Shown: positions 7,138 through 15,046, counted from the stretch's first letter. The stretch is 16,088 bases of DNA from an uncultured Clostridia bacterium (GCA_947632525.1 CANRPQ010000023.1:1-16088), one strand, 5' to 3'. Numbers and translations are program-made. Notes: generated by a model not told the origin, from the sequence alone.

Positions 7138-7167
7138 ATCATATCAAAAATACAATCTAATAGTCAA
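7138..7167 (-). promoter_or_regulatory. Probable dnaA promoter
   Basis: The minus strand reads TTGACT (7167-7162), an 18-bp spacer, then TATGAT (7143-7138). Each box has one mismatch to the sigma-A consensus. Transcription would begin near 7131, giving a leader of about 155 nt that contains the DnaA-box cluster. It diverges from the rpmH promoter about 40 bp away. Confidence 0.6.
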
Positions 7168-7204
7168 TAGAAATAAAAATAAAAATGAAAATTATTTTAA
7201 AATA

Positions 7205-7234
7205 TTGACATAAACTTATTTAATGGTGTATAAT
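7205..7234 (+). promoter_or_regulatory. rpmH promoter, consensus -35 and -10
   Basis: TTGACA (7205-7210) and TATAAT (7229-7234) are both perfect consensus boxes, separated by 18 bp. The start site would be near 7241, leaving a leader of about 75 nt. That leader contains a small A+T hairpin (7258-7265 with 7271-7278) before the GGGAGGTG ribosome binding site. This is the strongest promoter in the window, fitting a ribosomal protein gene. Confidence 0.85.
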
Positions 7235-7315
7235 TATAAAGCTTAATAATGTTAATTATTTTGTTTTTAAAACAAAATGAAATAGAAAGACAATAGCGAA
7301 ACGGGAGGTGCCAAA

Positions 7316-7450
7316 ATGAAAAGAACATTTCAACCAAAAAGGAGACAAGAACAAAAAGAACATGGTTTTATGAAAAGAATGAAAACAAAATCAGGTAGAA
7401 ACGTATTAAAAGCTAGACGTGCAAAAGGTAGAAAAAAGTTAAGTGCGTAA
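7316..7450 (+). CDS. rpmH: 50S ribosomal protein L34
   Basis: L34 is a small, very basic protein of the large ribosomal subunit. The product has 44 residues, the standard length, and begins MKRTFQPKRRQEQKEHGFMK. The family signature continues with the MKTKSGRNVLKARRAKGRKKLSA region. The start is set by GGGAGGTG 5 nt upstream. The gene has a consensus promoter and diverges from dnaA, as in nearly all Bacillota. A terminator follows 8 bp after the stop, so L34 can be made in large excess over the RnpA encoded next. Confidence 0.98.
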   Translation: MKRTFQPKRRQEQKEHGFMKRMKTKSGRNVLKARRAKGRKKLSA

Positions 7451-7458
7451 GTTATTAG

Positions 7459-7485
7459 AAAAGGTCACTTAAAGTGACTTTTTTT
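7459..7485 (+). terminator. Terminator/attenuator between rpmH and rnpA
   Basis: AAGGTCAC (7461-7468) pairs with GTGACTTT (7474-7481) around a 5-nt loop. The stem is 8 bp with one G-U pair, extendable by A-T pairs, and ends in seven Ts (7479-7485). rnpA has no obvious promoter of its own, so partial read-through here probably sets the ratio of L34 to RnpA. Confidence 0.8.
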
Positions 7486-7515
7486 GATATTACTTAATTG
7501 AATTGAGTGATTTTA

Positions 7516-7857
7516 ATGAAAAAAATACAAACTTTAAAAAAAAATTATGAATTTCAAAATGTTTTAAAAAATGGTAAATTTTATATAGGAAAACAAATTA
7601 CAGTATATATCATAAAAAATAAAAAAGAATCAAATGATATAGGAATTGCTATTTCTAGCAAATTATGTCATGCTGTTCAGAGAAATAAAATAAAGAGAAA
7701 AATTAGAGAAAATTATAGACTTCTATCTAATAAATTAGAAAAAGGATATCAAATTGTTTTTTTGTGGAATAAAAAGGTACCAGTAGAGCAGGTAGATTTT
7801 CATATAATTAACCAAGATATGCAACATATTTTTTCTAAGGCAGGAATATTAAAGTGA
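7516..7857 (+). CDS. rnpA: Ribonuclease P protein component
   Basis: RnpA is the basic protein cofactor of RNase P. It helps the catalytic RNA bind and cleave the 5' leader of precursor tRNAs. The protein has 113 residues from the ATG at 7516, the family's normal length. The RNR signature RNKIKRKIRE lies at 56-65. An in-frame GTG at 7507 would add three residues, but GAGTGA at 7505-7510 is correctly placed as ribosome binding site for the ATG. The usual family start MKK-x-x-x-L-K-K-N-x-x-F also fits the ATG. The stop codon overlaps the GTG start of yidD, implying translational coupling. The RNA subunit (rnpB) is not in this window. Confidence 0.96.
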   Translation: MKKIQTLKKNYEFQNVLKNGKFYIGKQITVYIIKNKKESNDIGIAISSKLCHAVQRNKIKRKIRENYRLLSNKLEKGYQIVFLWNKKVPVEQVDFHIINQDMQHIFSKAGILK

Positions 7858-8072
7858 AAAAAATATATATTTGGTTATTAAAAGGTTATCAAAAGGTAAT
7901 TTCACCTATTTTTCAATTTTTTGGAATTCATTGTAAATTTTATCCTAGTTGTTCTGAATATATGATACAGGCAATTACAAAATATGGATGTATAAAGGGA
8001 TTTTACCTAGGAATTAGGAGATTATTTAGATGTCATCCTTTTGCAAAGGGTGGATATGATCCTTTAAAATAA
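7854..8072 (+). CDS. yidD: YidD family membrane protein insertion efficiency factor
   Basis: This is a 72-residue member of the YidD (haemolytic-domain) family. These are small proteins on the inner face of the membrane thought to assist YidC-dependent insertion. The family core is evident: KGYQKVISP (9-17), the cysteine motif CKFYPSCSEYMIQAI (27-41), then KG near 49, RCHPF and GGYDPLK at the C-terminus. The start is GTG, and its GTGA overlaps the rnpA stop TGA. AGGA lies about 9 nt upstream within rnpA. yidC follows 18 bp later, which fits a joint role. Confidence 0.95.
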   Translation: MKKIYIWLLKGYQKVISPIFQFFGIHCKFYPSCSEYMIQAITKYGCIKGFYLGIRRLFRCHPFAKGGYDPLK

Positions 8073-8090
8073 AATATACAGGAGGATATT

Positions 8091-9032
8091 ATGGGATTTA
8101 TATCAGAGTTATTTGGATATGTGCTAAATTGGCTATATAATCTATTAAATAATTATGGTATTGCTATTATTCTTTTTTCTATTATTTTAAGAGTAATTTT
8201 AATACCAATTACTATTAAGCAACAAAAAGCTATGAAAAAATCTGCAAAATTGCAAAAAGAAATGTCAGAAATTCAAAAAAAATATAAGAATAATCCAGAA
8301 AAATTAAATCAAGAAACCATAGAATTATATAAAAGAGAAAAGATGAGTCCATTTAGTGGATGTTTAACATCTATATTACAATTAATTATTATTTTAGCAG
8401 TATTTTGGCTTGTTAGCCAACCACTTACTTATATGAAACGTATAGATCCACAAGTAATAGAAACATATACAAATGAAATGAAAGAAAGTGGATTTAATCA
8501 AAATAATAGTTATGTTCAAATTAGTGTATTAGATTATGCAGAAACAAAATATCAAGAAATAAGCAAACAACTAGAACAAGAAAATGTAGAAAATAGGGAA
8601 GAACTAGAAGCTAAGAAAAATGATTATGATAAACTAAGAATAAATATGGAATTTTTAGGACTAGATTTAAGTAAAGTACCAACACAGAGCTTAAATGATT
8701 GGAAAGTATATATTATTCCTGTGTTATACGTAATCACTTCATTTATTTCTATTAGATTAACTACAATGACACAAAATAAGAAAAAGAAAAAAGAAGAAAT
8801 AATTATAGAAAATAAAGAAGCAGCAGAAGAATCAGACCCTATGGATCAAATGCAAGCAATGAATAAAAATATGAGCTATATGATGCCAATTATGTCAGTT
8901 ATGATTGCAATTATTGCTCCACTTGGACTTGCTTTATATTGGCTTATGAGTAATGTTTTAATGATTATAGAAAGATTAATAATTAATAAAATAATGGATA
9001 GCAATGAAGAAAGGGAAGAGGAGGAAAATTAA
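8091..9032 (+). CDS. yidC: Membrane protein insertase YidC/Oxa1 family
   Basis: YidC inserts and folds membrane proteins alone or with SecYEG. The product has 313 residues. Predicted membrane segments lie near 20-42, 93-113, 205-225 and 262-296. The conserved hydrophilic-groove arginine is R34 (SIILRVILIPI), followed by the basic coiled loop KQQKAMKKSAKLQKEMSEIQKKY. C1-type motifs such as EKMSPFSGCLTSILQLIII are present. No N-terminal lipobox cysteine is seen, unlike SpoIIIJ of B. subtilis. The external loop between the second and third segments (about 118-200) is long and highly charged, and the tail ends in a run of glutamates. AGGAGG precedes the ATG. jag follows after 1 nt. Confidence 0.96.
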   Translation: MGFISELFGYVLNWLYNLLNNYGIAIILFSIILRVILIPITIKQQKAMKKSAKLQKEMSEIQKKYKNNPEKLNQETIELYKREKMSPFSGCLTSILQLIIILAVFWLVSQPLTYMKRIDPQVIETYTNEMKESGFNQNNSYVQISVLDYAETKYQEISKQLEQENVENREELEAKKNDYDKLRINMEFLGLDLSKVPTQSLNDWKVYIIPVLYVITSFISIRLTTMTQNKKKKKEEIIIENKEAAEESDPMDQMQAMNKNMSYMMPIMSVMIAIIAPLGLALYWLMSNVLMIIERLIINKIMDSNEEREEEEN

Positions 9033-9033
9033 A

Positions 9034-9765
9034 ATGGCAAAAACAATTATATCAGAAGGAAGAACTTCTACAGAGGCTATAGAAAAGGGATTAAATCAAT
9101 TAGGAGTTTCAAAAGATAGAGTTGATATAAAAATATTAGATAATGATGATAAAAGAAGTTTTTTTAGTATTTTAGCTCCTAGAGTAGTAAAAGTAGAGAT
9201 GACTTTAAAAGAGGGAGAAGGAAATAAAATAGAAAAACATAAAAATGAAAATAGCTATAAAGAGGAAGAATATACTCCTTATGTAAAAAAGGAAAAAGTA
9301 CACCTAAAGCCTGAAGAGTTAGAAGTTGCTACTAAAAATTTAACTACATTTCTAGACCAATTTATTTCAAAAGTAAATGATATGAATTATAATATTCATT
9401 CTGATGAAGAATATATTTATGTTGAAATGAAAGGAGAAGATTCAGGAACATATATTGGATATAGAGGAGAAACATTAAATGCAATGCAAACTATTTTAAC
9501 AAGTATTGCAAATAAGCATTTAGAAACGAAAGCACATGTTATATTAAACATTGCAGGATATCGTGAAAAAAGACAAAAATCATTAGAAGAATTAGCAGAT
9601 AAACTTTCTAAAACAGTAATAAGAACAGGAAAACAAGTAACTTTAGAACCAATGTCAGCCTATGAAAGAAAAGTAATTCACAATAGATTACAATCAAGCG
9701 ATAAAGTAAAAACATATAGTATAGGGGAAGAACCATATAGAAAAGTTGTAATTAGCAAAAAATAG
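9034..9765 (+). CDS. jag: RNA-binding protein Jag/KhpB (SpoIIIJ-associated)
   Basis: Jag (KhpB) is a cytoplasmic RNA-binding protein that partners KhpA and affects cell division and elongation in Bacillota. It is usually encoded next to yidC. From ATG 9034 the protein has 243 residues. The N-terminal Jag_N domain (about 1-55) is followed by a charged linker (60-95). A KH type II domain carries GYRGETLNAMQ (142-152), and a C-terminal R3H domain has the arginine-histidine pair in YERKVIHNRLQ (210-220). An upstream in-frame ATG at 9004 would overlap yidC by 29 nt. AGAGGAGG about 9 nt before 9034 and the family start MAK-x-I-x-x-x-G-R-T favour 9034. The overlap of this ribosome binding site with the end of yidC suggests coupled translation. 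Confidence 0.95.
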   Translation: MAKTIISEGRTSTEAIEKGLNQLGVSKDRVDIKILDNDDKRSFFSILAPRVVKVEMTLKEGEGNKIEKHKNENSYKEEEYTPYVKKEKVHLKPEELEVATKNLTTFLDQFISKVNDMNYNIHSDEEYIYVEMKGEDSGTYIGYRGETLNAMQTILTSIANKHLETKAHVILNIAGYREKRQKSLEELADKLSKTVIRTGKQVTLEPMSAYERKVIHNRLQSSDKVKTYSIGEEPYRKVVISKK

Positions 9766-9779
9766 AATAAAAAAATCGG

Positions 9780-9832
9780 AAGTCAAAGTTCGGATTTTAG
9801 TTTAAAAAACTATTTCTAACTTTGACTTTTTT
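9780..9832 (+). terminator. Nested-hairpin terminator between jag and mnmE
   Basis: AAGTCAAAGTT (9780-9790) pairs perfectly with AACTTTGACTT (9818-9828), followed by Ts to 9832. The 27-nt loop carries a second hairpin (TAGTTT 9798-9803 with AAACTA 9807-9812). It ends the rpmH-to-jag transcript, in whole or part, 20 bp before mnmE. mnmE would need read-through, since no separate promoter was found here. Confidence 0.7.
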
Positions 9833-9851
9833 AATAGGAAGGAAGGAAAAA

Positions 9852-11231
9852 ATGTCAACAATTGCAGCAATATCAACGGCCACAGCTAATGGTGGAATAG
9901 GAATTATTCGTATGAGTGGTAAAGATTGTTTTGAAGTATTAAATAAGATATTTAAACAAAAGAATAGCCAAGAAATAGAAGATATTCCAGGTTATTCTAT
10001 AAAATATGGTTATATTATTAATCTAAATACAGGAGAAAAATTAGATGAAGTATTAGTATCTTATTTTAAATCACCTAAAAGCTATACTACAGAAAATATG
10101 TGTGAAATTAATTCACATGGTGGTATCGTAATAGAGCAAGAAATATTAAAACAATGTTTACTAGCAGGAGCAGAATTAGCAGAGCCAGGGGAATTTACAA
10201 AGCGAGCTTTTTTTAATGGGAGAATTGATTTATCACAAGCAGAAGGGGTTATTGATTTAATAAATAGTAAAACGACTAAAGAGGCAAAAGCATCATTCCA
10301 GCAATTAGAAGGAGAATTATCAAAGAAAATTAAAGAAATTAGAAGTCTACAATTAGATATTATGGCAGATATAGAAGCCTCAATTGACTATCCAGAATAT
10401 GATGAGGTAGAACAAATTACATCACAAAAATTAAAAAAAGCTTTATCTAATATAAAAGAGAAATTAATAAAATTAGAGGAAAGTTATAATAGTGGAAAAA
10501 TATTAAAAGAAGGAATTAATACTGTAATTGTAGGAAGGCCAAATGCAGGTAAATCATCATTATTAAATGCAATTTTAAATGAAGACAGAGCCATTGTAAG
10601 CAGTGTAGAGGGAACAACAAGAGATACCATAGAAGAATTTATTACAATTCATGGAATTCCTTTAAAATTAATAGATACAGCAGGAATAAGAAACGCAAAA
10701 GATGAAGTAGAAGAAATTGGAGTTAAAAAAGCATTAAAGCTAATAAATGAAGCAGATTTAATAATTGATATAATAGATAATAGTAAAGAACTAAAAAAAG
10801 AAGATATAGAGATTCTAGAGATGTTAAAACAAAGAAAAGCGATTATTTTGCTTAACAAGATAGATAATGGGGATAATCATCTAGAAAAAAGTAAAGAAAT
10901 ACAAGAAACCGGAAAAAGCATAATTAAAATTTCTACGAAAACAAAACAGGGAATAGATGAACTATATAAAAAGATTTTAGAAATGTTTAAATTAAATGAA
11001 ATAGAAATAGAGACAGGAAGTATGATAACGAACATAAGGCATAAAAACCAAATACATAAAGCTATTTTAGCAATAGAAGAAGCAGAAAATGTATTAGAAC
11101 AAGAAATGCCAATAGATTTAATATCAGTACCAATTAAACAATCTTTAGAAGAATTAAGTATCATTACAGGAGAAAATGTTACAGAGGATATTATATCTGA
11201 GATTTTTTCTAAGTTTTGTTTAGGAAAGTAG
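9852..11231 (+). CDS. mnmE: tRNA uridine-5-carboxymethylaminomethyl modification GTPase MnmE
   Basis: MnmE is a dimeric GTPase which, with MnmG, adds the aminomethyl or carboxymethylaminomethyl group to C5 of the wobble uridine (U34) in a set of tRNAs. From ATG 9852 the protein has 459 residues, full length. The N-terminal folate-binding domain (TIAAISTATANGGIGIIRMSG) is followed by helical parts and an inserted G domain. The G domain has GRPNAGKSS (228-236), TTRDT (255-259), DTAG (275-278) and NKID (335-338). The C-terminal catalytic cysteine motif is CLGK (456-459), a variant of the usual CIGK. A TTG at 9822 is in frame but lies in the terminator stem. AGGAAGGAAGG just before 9852 sets the start. 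mnmG follows after 159 bp. Confidence 0.97.
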   Translation: MSTIAAISTATANGGIGIIRMSGKDCFEVLNKIFKQKNSQEIEDIPGYSIKYGYIINLNTGEKLDEVLVSYFKSPKSYTTENMCEINSHGGIVIEQEILKQCLLAGAELAEPGEFTKRAFFNGRIDLSQAEGVIDLINSKTTKEAKASFQQLEGELSKKIKEIRSLQLDIMADIEASIDYPEYDEVEQITSQKLKKALSNIKEKLIKLEESYNSGKILKEGINTVIVGRPNAGKSSLLNAILNEDRAIVSSVEGTTRDTIEEFITIHGIPLKLIDTAGIRNAKDEVEEIGVKKALKLINEADLIIDIIDNSKELKKEDIEILEMLKQRKAIILLNKIDNGDNHLEKSKEIQETGKSIIKISTKTKQGIDELYKKILEMFKLNEIEIETGSMITNIRHKNQIHKAILAIEEAENVLEQEMPIDLISVPIKQSLEELSIITGENVTEDIISEIFSKFCLGK

Positions 11232-11298
11232 AAAAAATAAATTGACAAAATGACAACAAACAAACATAAAAATATTGATATATTAGTAATTTTATATA

Positions 11299-11315
11299 TT
11301 CGACAAAAATCGACA
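11299..11315 (-). promoter_or_regulatory. Tandem 0A-box-like element (Spo0A-type) upstream of mnmG
   Basis: The minus strand reads TGTCGAT-TTT-TGTCGAA: one perfect and one single-mismatch copy of the Spo0A box TGTCGAA, 10 bp apart start to start. This is the arrangement of tandem 0A boxes in B. subtilis. It lies in the mnmE-mnmG gap about 75 bp before mnmG. A match by chance in A+T-rich DNA is possible. Confidence 0.35.
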
Positions 11316-11340
11316 TGACAATTAGGTATACAAAACAATT

Positions 11341-11366
11341 TTTTCAGTTTCATAAAAAACTGAAAA
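11341..11366 (+). other. Hairpin in the mnmG leader
   Basis: TTTTCAGTTT (11341-11350) pairs with AAACTGAAAA (11357-11366) around a 6-nt loop, a perfect 10-bp stem ending 24 nt before the mnmG start. No T tract follows on the + strand, so it is not an intrinsic terminator there. It may be a leader structure or a protein-binding palindrome. A weak promoter, TTGACA at 11242-11247 with TAAAAA at 11267-11272 (19-bp spacing), lies upstream. Confidence 0.45.
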
Positions 11367-11390
11367 TAAAAAGAAAGAAGGAAGCAAAAA

Positions 11391-13274
11391 ATGAAATATA
11401 ATGCAGGTAAATATGATGTAGCAGTAATAGGAGCAGGACATGCTGGATGTGAGGCAGCTCTAGCAACAGCGAGATTAGGACTTAGTACATTACTATTTTC
11501 TATTAGTTTAGAAGCTGTAGCAAATATGCCATGTAATCCTCATATAGGTGGAAGTTCTAAAGGACATCTTGTTATGGAAATTGATTGCCTAGGTGGAGAA
11601 ATGGGAAAAAATATTGATAAAACATATACCCAACTAAGAATGCTAAATACGTCTAAAGGGCCAGCTGTATACTCTTTAAGGGCACAAGCAGATAGAAAGA
11701 GATATCAAATGGAAATGAAGCACACTTTAGAAAAGCAAAAAAATCTTTATTTAAAGCAAGCAGAAATCATAGATATTGGAGTAGAAAACGGAAAAGTTAA
11801 ATGGGTAGAAACTAATATAGGGGCAGTCTATCATGTAGATAACGTTATTTTAGCCACAGGAACTTATTTAAAAGGAAAAATATATATTGGTGAGGTTTCT
11901 TATGAAAGTGGTCCTGACGGGGTATTTCCTGCAAATAAGTTGTCTGATATGCTTAAAAACATGGGAATAAATCTTGTTAGATTTAAAACAGGTACTCCTG
12001 CAAGAATAAATAAAAACTCTATTGACTTTTCTAAAATGGAAAGACAGGACGGAGATAAAAACCCAACAGCATTTTCTTTTGAAGATAAAATTGAAGACAC
12101 TCAAGAACAATTGCCATGTTATTTAACATATACTACATCTGAAACTCATGAAATAATAAGAAAAAATTTACACCGTTCTCCATTATATGCGGGTGAAATA
12201 AAGGGAACAGGGCCAAGGTATTGTCCTTCAATAGAAGACAAAGTTGTACGTTTTGCAGATAAAGAGAGACATCAAATATTTGTAGAACCTATAGGAAGGG
12301 ATACTGATGAAATGTATATTCAGGGAATGAGTTCTTCACTCCCAGAAGATGTACAAATTGCCATGTATCGCACAATACCAGGACTAGAAAATGCAGAATT
12401 CACAAGGCCTGCATATGCAATAGAATATGACTGTATAGACCCTTCAGAACTAAAGTTATCATTGGAGCATAAAAAAATTGACGGAATGTTCTTTGCAGGT
12501 CAAATAAATGGTACATCAGGATATGAAGAAGCTGCAGCACAAGGAATTATTGCAGGAATAAATGTAGCACAAAAAGTAAAAGGGAAGAAACCTGTAATTT
12601 TAGACCGTTCACAGGCATATATAGGTGTTTTAATAGATGACATTGTTACAAAAGGAACTAACGAGCCATATAGAATGATGACATCTAGAGCAGAATATAG
12701 GCTATTATTAAGGCAAGATAATGCAGACATTAGATTAACAGAAATAGGCCATGAAGTAGGACTAATTTCAGAAGAGAGATACCAAAAATTTTTAGAGAAA
12801 AAACAAGCTATTGAAAAAGAAATAGAAAGGATAGAAAGCACTGTAATTAAGCCAACAGAAAAGGTAAATGAGGTATTAATACAAAACCAATCTTCACCAC
12901 TTACAACTGGTGTAAAACTAGCAGAGTTACTAAGACGAACAGAATTAGACTATGAAAAATTAAAATCAATAGATGAGAATAGGAAAGAACTAGCAGAAGA
13001 AGTAAAAAAGGAAGTAGAAATTGAAATAAAATATAAAGGATACATTAAATTACAACAACAGCAAGTAGAAAAATTTAAAAAATTAGAAAGAAAATTATTA
13101 CCACAAGATATAGACTATTCTAAAATTAAGGGATTGAGACTAGAAGCAAGGCAAAAACTAAATAAAATCAAACCAAATTCAGTAGGACAAGCATCAAGAA
13201 TATCTGGAGTTTCTCCTGCAGATATATCTGTATTACTAATTTATTTAGAACAACATAAGGTAGAAAAGGAATAA
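11391..13274 (+). CDS. mnmG: tRNA uridine-5-carboxymethylaminomethyl modification enzyme MnmG
   Basis: MnmG (GidA) is the FAD- and NADH-dependent partner of MnmE in wobble-uridine modification. The protein has 627 residues, full length. The dinucleotide-binding fold starts at VAVIGAGHAGCEAALATARLG (11-31). The conserved ANMPCNPHIGGSSKGHLV stretch (44-61) carries the first catalytic cysteine region, and GPRYCPSIEDKVVRF carries the second. The MnmG motif ending AGQINGTSGYEEAAAQG is present, and the C-terminal helical domain that binds MnmE ends with QASRISGVSPADISVLLIYLE. GAAGGAAG about 7 nt upstream sets the start. It is 159 bp after mnmE, with a hairpin and a 0A-like element in the gap. rsmG follows 14 bp later. 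Confidence 0.98.
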   Translation: MKYNAGKYDVAVIGAGHAGCEAALATARLGLSTLLFSISLEAVANMPCNPHIGGSSKGHLVMEIDCLGGEMGKNIDKTYTQLRMLNTSKGPAVYSLRAQADRKRYQMEMKHTLEKQKNLYLKQAEIIDIGVENGKVKWVETNIGAVYHVDNVILATGTYLKGKIYIGEVSYESGPDGVFPANKLSDMLKNMGINLVRFKTGTPARINKNSIDFSKMERQDGDKNPTAFSFEDKIEDTQEQLPCYLTYTTSETHEIIRKNLHRSPLYAGEIKGTGPRYCPSIEDKVVRFADKERHQIFVEPIGRDTDEMYIQGMSSSLPEDVQIAMYRTIPGLENAEFTRPAYAIEYDCIDPSELKLSLEHKKIDGMFFAGQINGTSGYEEAAAQGIIAGINVAQKVKGKKPVILDRSQAYIGVLIDDIVTKGTNEPYRMMTSRAEYRLLLRQDNADIRLTEIGHEVGLISEERYQKFLEKKQAIEKEIERIESTVIKPTEKVNEVLIQNQSSPLTTGVKLAELLRRTELDYEKLKSIDENRKELAEEVKKEVEIEIKYKGYIKLQQQQVEKFKKLERKLLPQDIDYSKIKGLRLEARQKLNKIKPNSVGQASRISGVSPADISVLLIYLEQHKVEKE

Positions 13275-13288
13275 AAAAGGAGATTTTT

Positions 13289-14008
13289 ATGGAAGAAGAA
13301 ATATTTAAAAAACAACTAATTGAAGGAATGACTCAATTTAAAATCAATTTATCAGAAGAGCAACAAAACCAGTTTTACCAATTCATGCAACTATTATTAG
13401 AATGGAATGAAAAGATTAACTTGACAGCTATTACAAATCCAGAAGAAATATTAATAAAACATTTTATAGATAGCATGAGCATAATTTCTTATATAAATCC
13501 AACTGACAGTATATTAGATATAGGAACAGGTGCAGGCTTTCCAGGTATTCCATTAAAAATTGCTTTACCACAAAATAAATTTACGCTTTTAGATTCGTTA
13601 AATAAAAGAATAAACTTTTTAAATACTGTAATAAAAGAACTAAGATTAGAAAACATTGAAGCAGTTCATGGAAGAGCAGAGGAGTTTAACCATATTCCTA
13701 AAAAACGAGAAAGTTATGATATAGTAACTTCTAGAGCGGTAGCAAAGTTAAATATATTAGTTGAATATATGCTTCCATTTGTAAAGATAGGTGGTAAATG
13801 CATTTGCATGAAGTCATCAGAAATAGATGAAGAACTAAAACAGGCACAAAAAGCAATAGATATTTTAGGTGGAAAAATACAAAATGTAGATAACATTGCT
13901 TTAAAAAATACAGATATACAAAGAAAAATAGTTATCATTGAGAAGATAAAAGAAACGCCTAAAAAATATCCTAGAAAAGCTGGGATGCCTTCTAAAGAGC
14001 CAATTTAG
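13289..14008 (+). CDS. rsmG: 16S rRNA (guanine-N7)-methyltransferase RsmG
   Basis: RsmG (GidB) transfers a methyl group from S-adenosylmethionine to N7 of the guanine corresponding to G527 of E. coli 16S rRNA. Its loss is known to cause low-level streptomycin resistance. The protein has 239 residues, full length. The N-terminal helix region WNEKINLTAITNPEEILIKHFIDS (39-62) is a family hallmark. The SAM-binding loop is LDIGTGAGFPGIPLKI (76-91), and VTSRAVAKL (146-154) is a conserved active-site region. The start follows AAAAGGAG at a normal distance, 14 bp after mnmG, so the two are probably co-transcribed. A terminator follows at 14015. Confidence 0.97.
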   Translation: MEEEIFKKQLIEGMTQFKINLSEEQQNQFYQFMQLLLEWNEKINLTAITNPEEILIKHFIDSMSIISYINPTDSILDIGTGAGFPGIPLKIALPQNKFTLLDSLNKRINFLNTVIKELRLENIEAVHGRAEEFNHIPKKRESYDIVTSRAVAKLNILVEYMLPFVKIGGKCICMKSSEIDEELKQAQKAIDILGGKIQNVDNIALKNTDIQRKIVIIEKIKETPKKYPRKAGMPSKEPI

Positions 14009-14014
14009 AAAATT

Positions 14015-14050
14015 AAAATCACTTAAAATAAAAAATTTTAAGTGATTTTT
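14015..14050 (+). terminator. Rho-independent terminator after rsmG
   Basis: Positions 14015-14029 pair with 14035-14049 as 15 base pairs around a loop of five As, running into a T tract (14046-14050). The core is TCACTT/AAGTGA, the rest A-T. It separates the mnmE-mnmG-rsmG group from parAB. Confidence 0.8.
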
Positions 14051-14061
14051 TATAAATTGCA

Positions 14062-14090
14062 TTGACATATATTTAATATTTTTATATTAT
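14062..14090 (+). promoter_or_regulatory. parAB promoter
   Basis: TTGACA (14062-14067) and TATTAT (14085-14090) are separated by exactly 17 bp: a perfect -35 and a one-mismatch -10. The start site near 14097 gives a leader of about 130 nt before parA, in which I see no recognisable riboswitch or operator. Confidence 0.75.
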
Positions 14091-14229
14091 ATAATATATT
14101 AAATTTGAAAAAACTAATATATTTGAAATATATAAAATTCTTTTAATCATACAATCGCAAGGAATACAGGAATTTTAGAAAATATAAAAACAGCAAAATA
14201 GTTTACATAACATAAAGGAGGCAATCAAA

Positions 14230-15018
14230 TTGGGAAAAATCATAGCAGTAGCTAATCAAAAAGGTGGGGTAGGAAAAACAACAACAGCTATTAATTTCAG
14301 TACACTACTAGCAAAAAGAGGAAAAAATGTATTATTAATTGATGCAGATCCACAAGGAAATGCAACTAGCGGTGTAGGAATAGATAAGAATGTAGAACTT
14401 TCTGTATATGATCTTATTATAAATGATGAAAGTAATCCAAAAGAAATTATACAAAAAACAGATATAAAAAACCTATCAATTTGCCCATCAAATATAAATC
14501 TTGCAGGAGCAGAGGTTGAACTTGTATCTATGATGTCAAGGGAATACCGTATGAAAGAAAAATTAGATACAATAAAAGAAGATTATGATTATATTATCAT
14601 AGATTGCCCACCATCGTTAGGACTAATTACTCTAAACTCTTTTACAGCAGCAGATAGTGTATTAATACCTGTACAATGTGAATACTATGCCTTAGAAGGA
14701 TTAGGACAACTTTTAAATACTGTTCAATTAGTACAAAAACACTTAAATAAAAATTTAAAAATTGAAGGTGCATTACTAACAATGTATGACATAAGAACAA
14801 ATCTATCAAATCAAGTGGTAAAAGAGGTTAATAAATATTTTGAAGATAAAGTATATAAAACAGTAATTCCAAGAAATGTTAAATTAAGCGAAGCCCCAAG
14901 CTATGGAATGCCAATATCTATTTATGATCCAAGGTCTAAAGGGGCTAAAAGTTATGACAAATTTGTAAAAGAATTCTTAAAAAATAATGAGGCAACAAAG
15001 GGAAAACATGCTGTATAA
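14230..15018 (+). CDS. parA: Chromosome partitioning ATPase ParA (Soj)
   Basis: ParA/Soj is a Walker-type ATPase that, with ParB bound near oriC, segregates origins. In Bacillus it also regulates DnaA. The protein has 262 residues. The deviant Walker A KGGVGKTT (11-18) with the signature lysine, the DADPQGNAT motif (38-46) and Walker B IIIDCPPSLG (122-131) are all present. No long N-terminal DNA-binding extension is seen, so it is a chromosomal Soj type. The start codon is TTG, supported by AAAGGAGG 8 nt upstream and by the family start M-G-K-I-I-A-V-A-N-Q. It has its own promoter. parB follows 28 bp downstream. Confidence 0.97.
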   Translation: MGKIIAVANQKGGVGKTTTAINFSTLLAKRGKNVLLIDADPQGNATSGVGIDKNVELSVYDLIINDESNPKEIIQKTDIKNLSICPSNINLAGAEVELVSMMSREYRMKEKLDTIKEDYDYIIIDCPPSLGLITLNSFTAADSVLIPVQCEYYALEGLGQLLNTVQLVQKHLNKNLKIEGALLTMYDIRTNLSNQVVKEVNKYFEDKVYKTVIPRNVKLSEAPSYGMPISIYDPRSKGAKSYDKFVKEFLKNNEATKGKHAV

Positions 15019-15046
15019 AATAAATTTGGAATAGGAGTGATATAAT

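Noticed and set aside
10877..11353. A 158-codon minus-strand frame opposite the 3' part of mnmE and the following gap
   Set aside because: It is antisense to a clearly real gene, low in complexity, and has no ribosome binding site or family motif.
11868..12841. Several minus-strand open frames of 66-113 codons opposite mnmG
   Set aside because: They are antisense shadows of a conserved full-length gene, without start signals or recognisable motifs.
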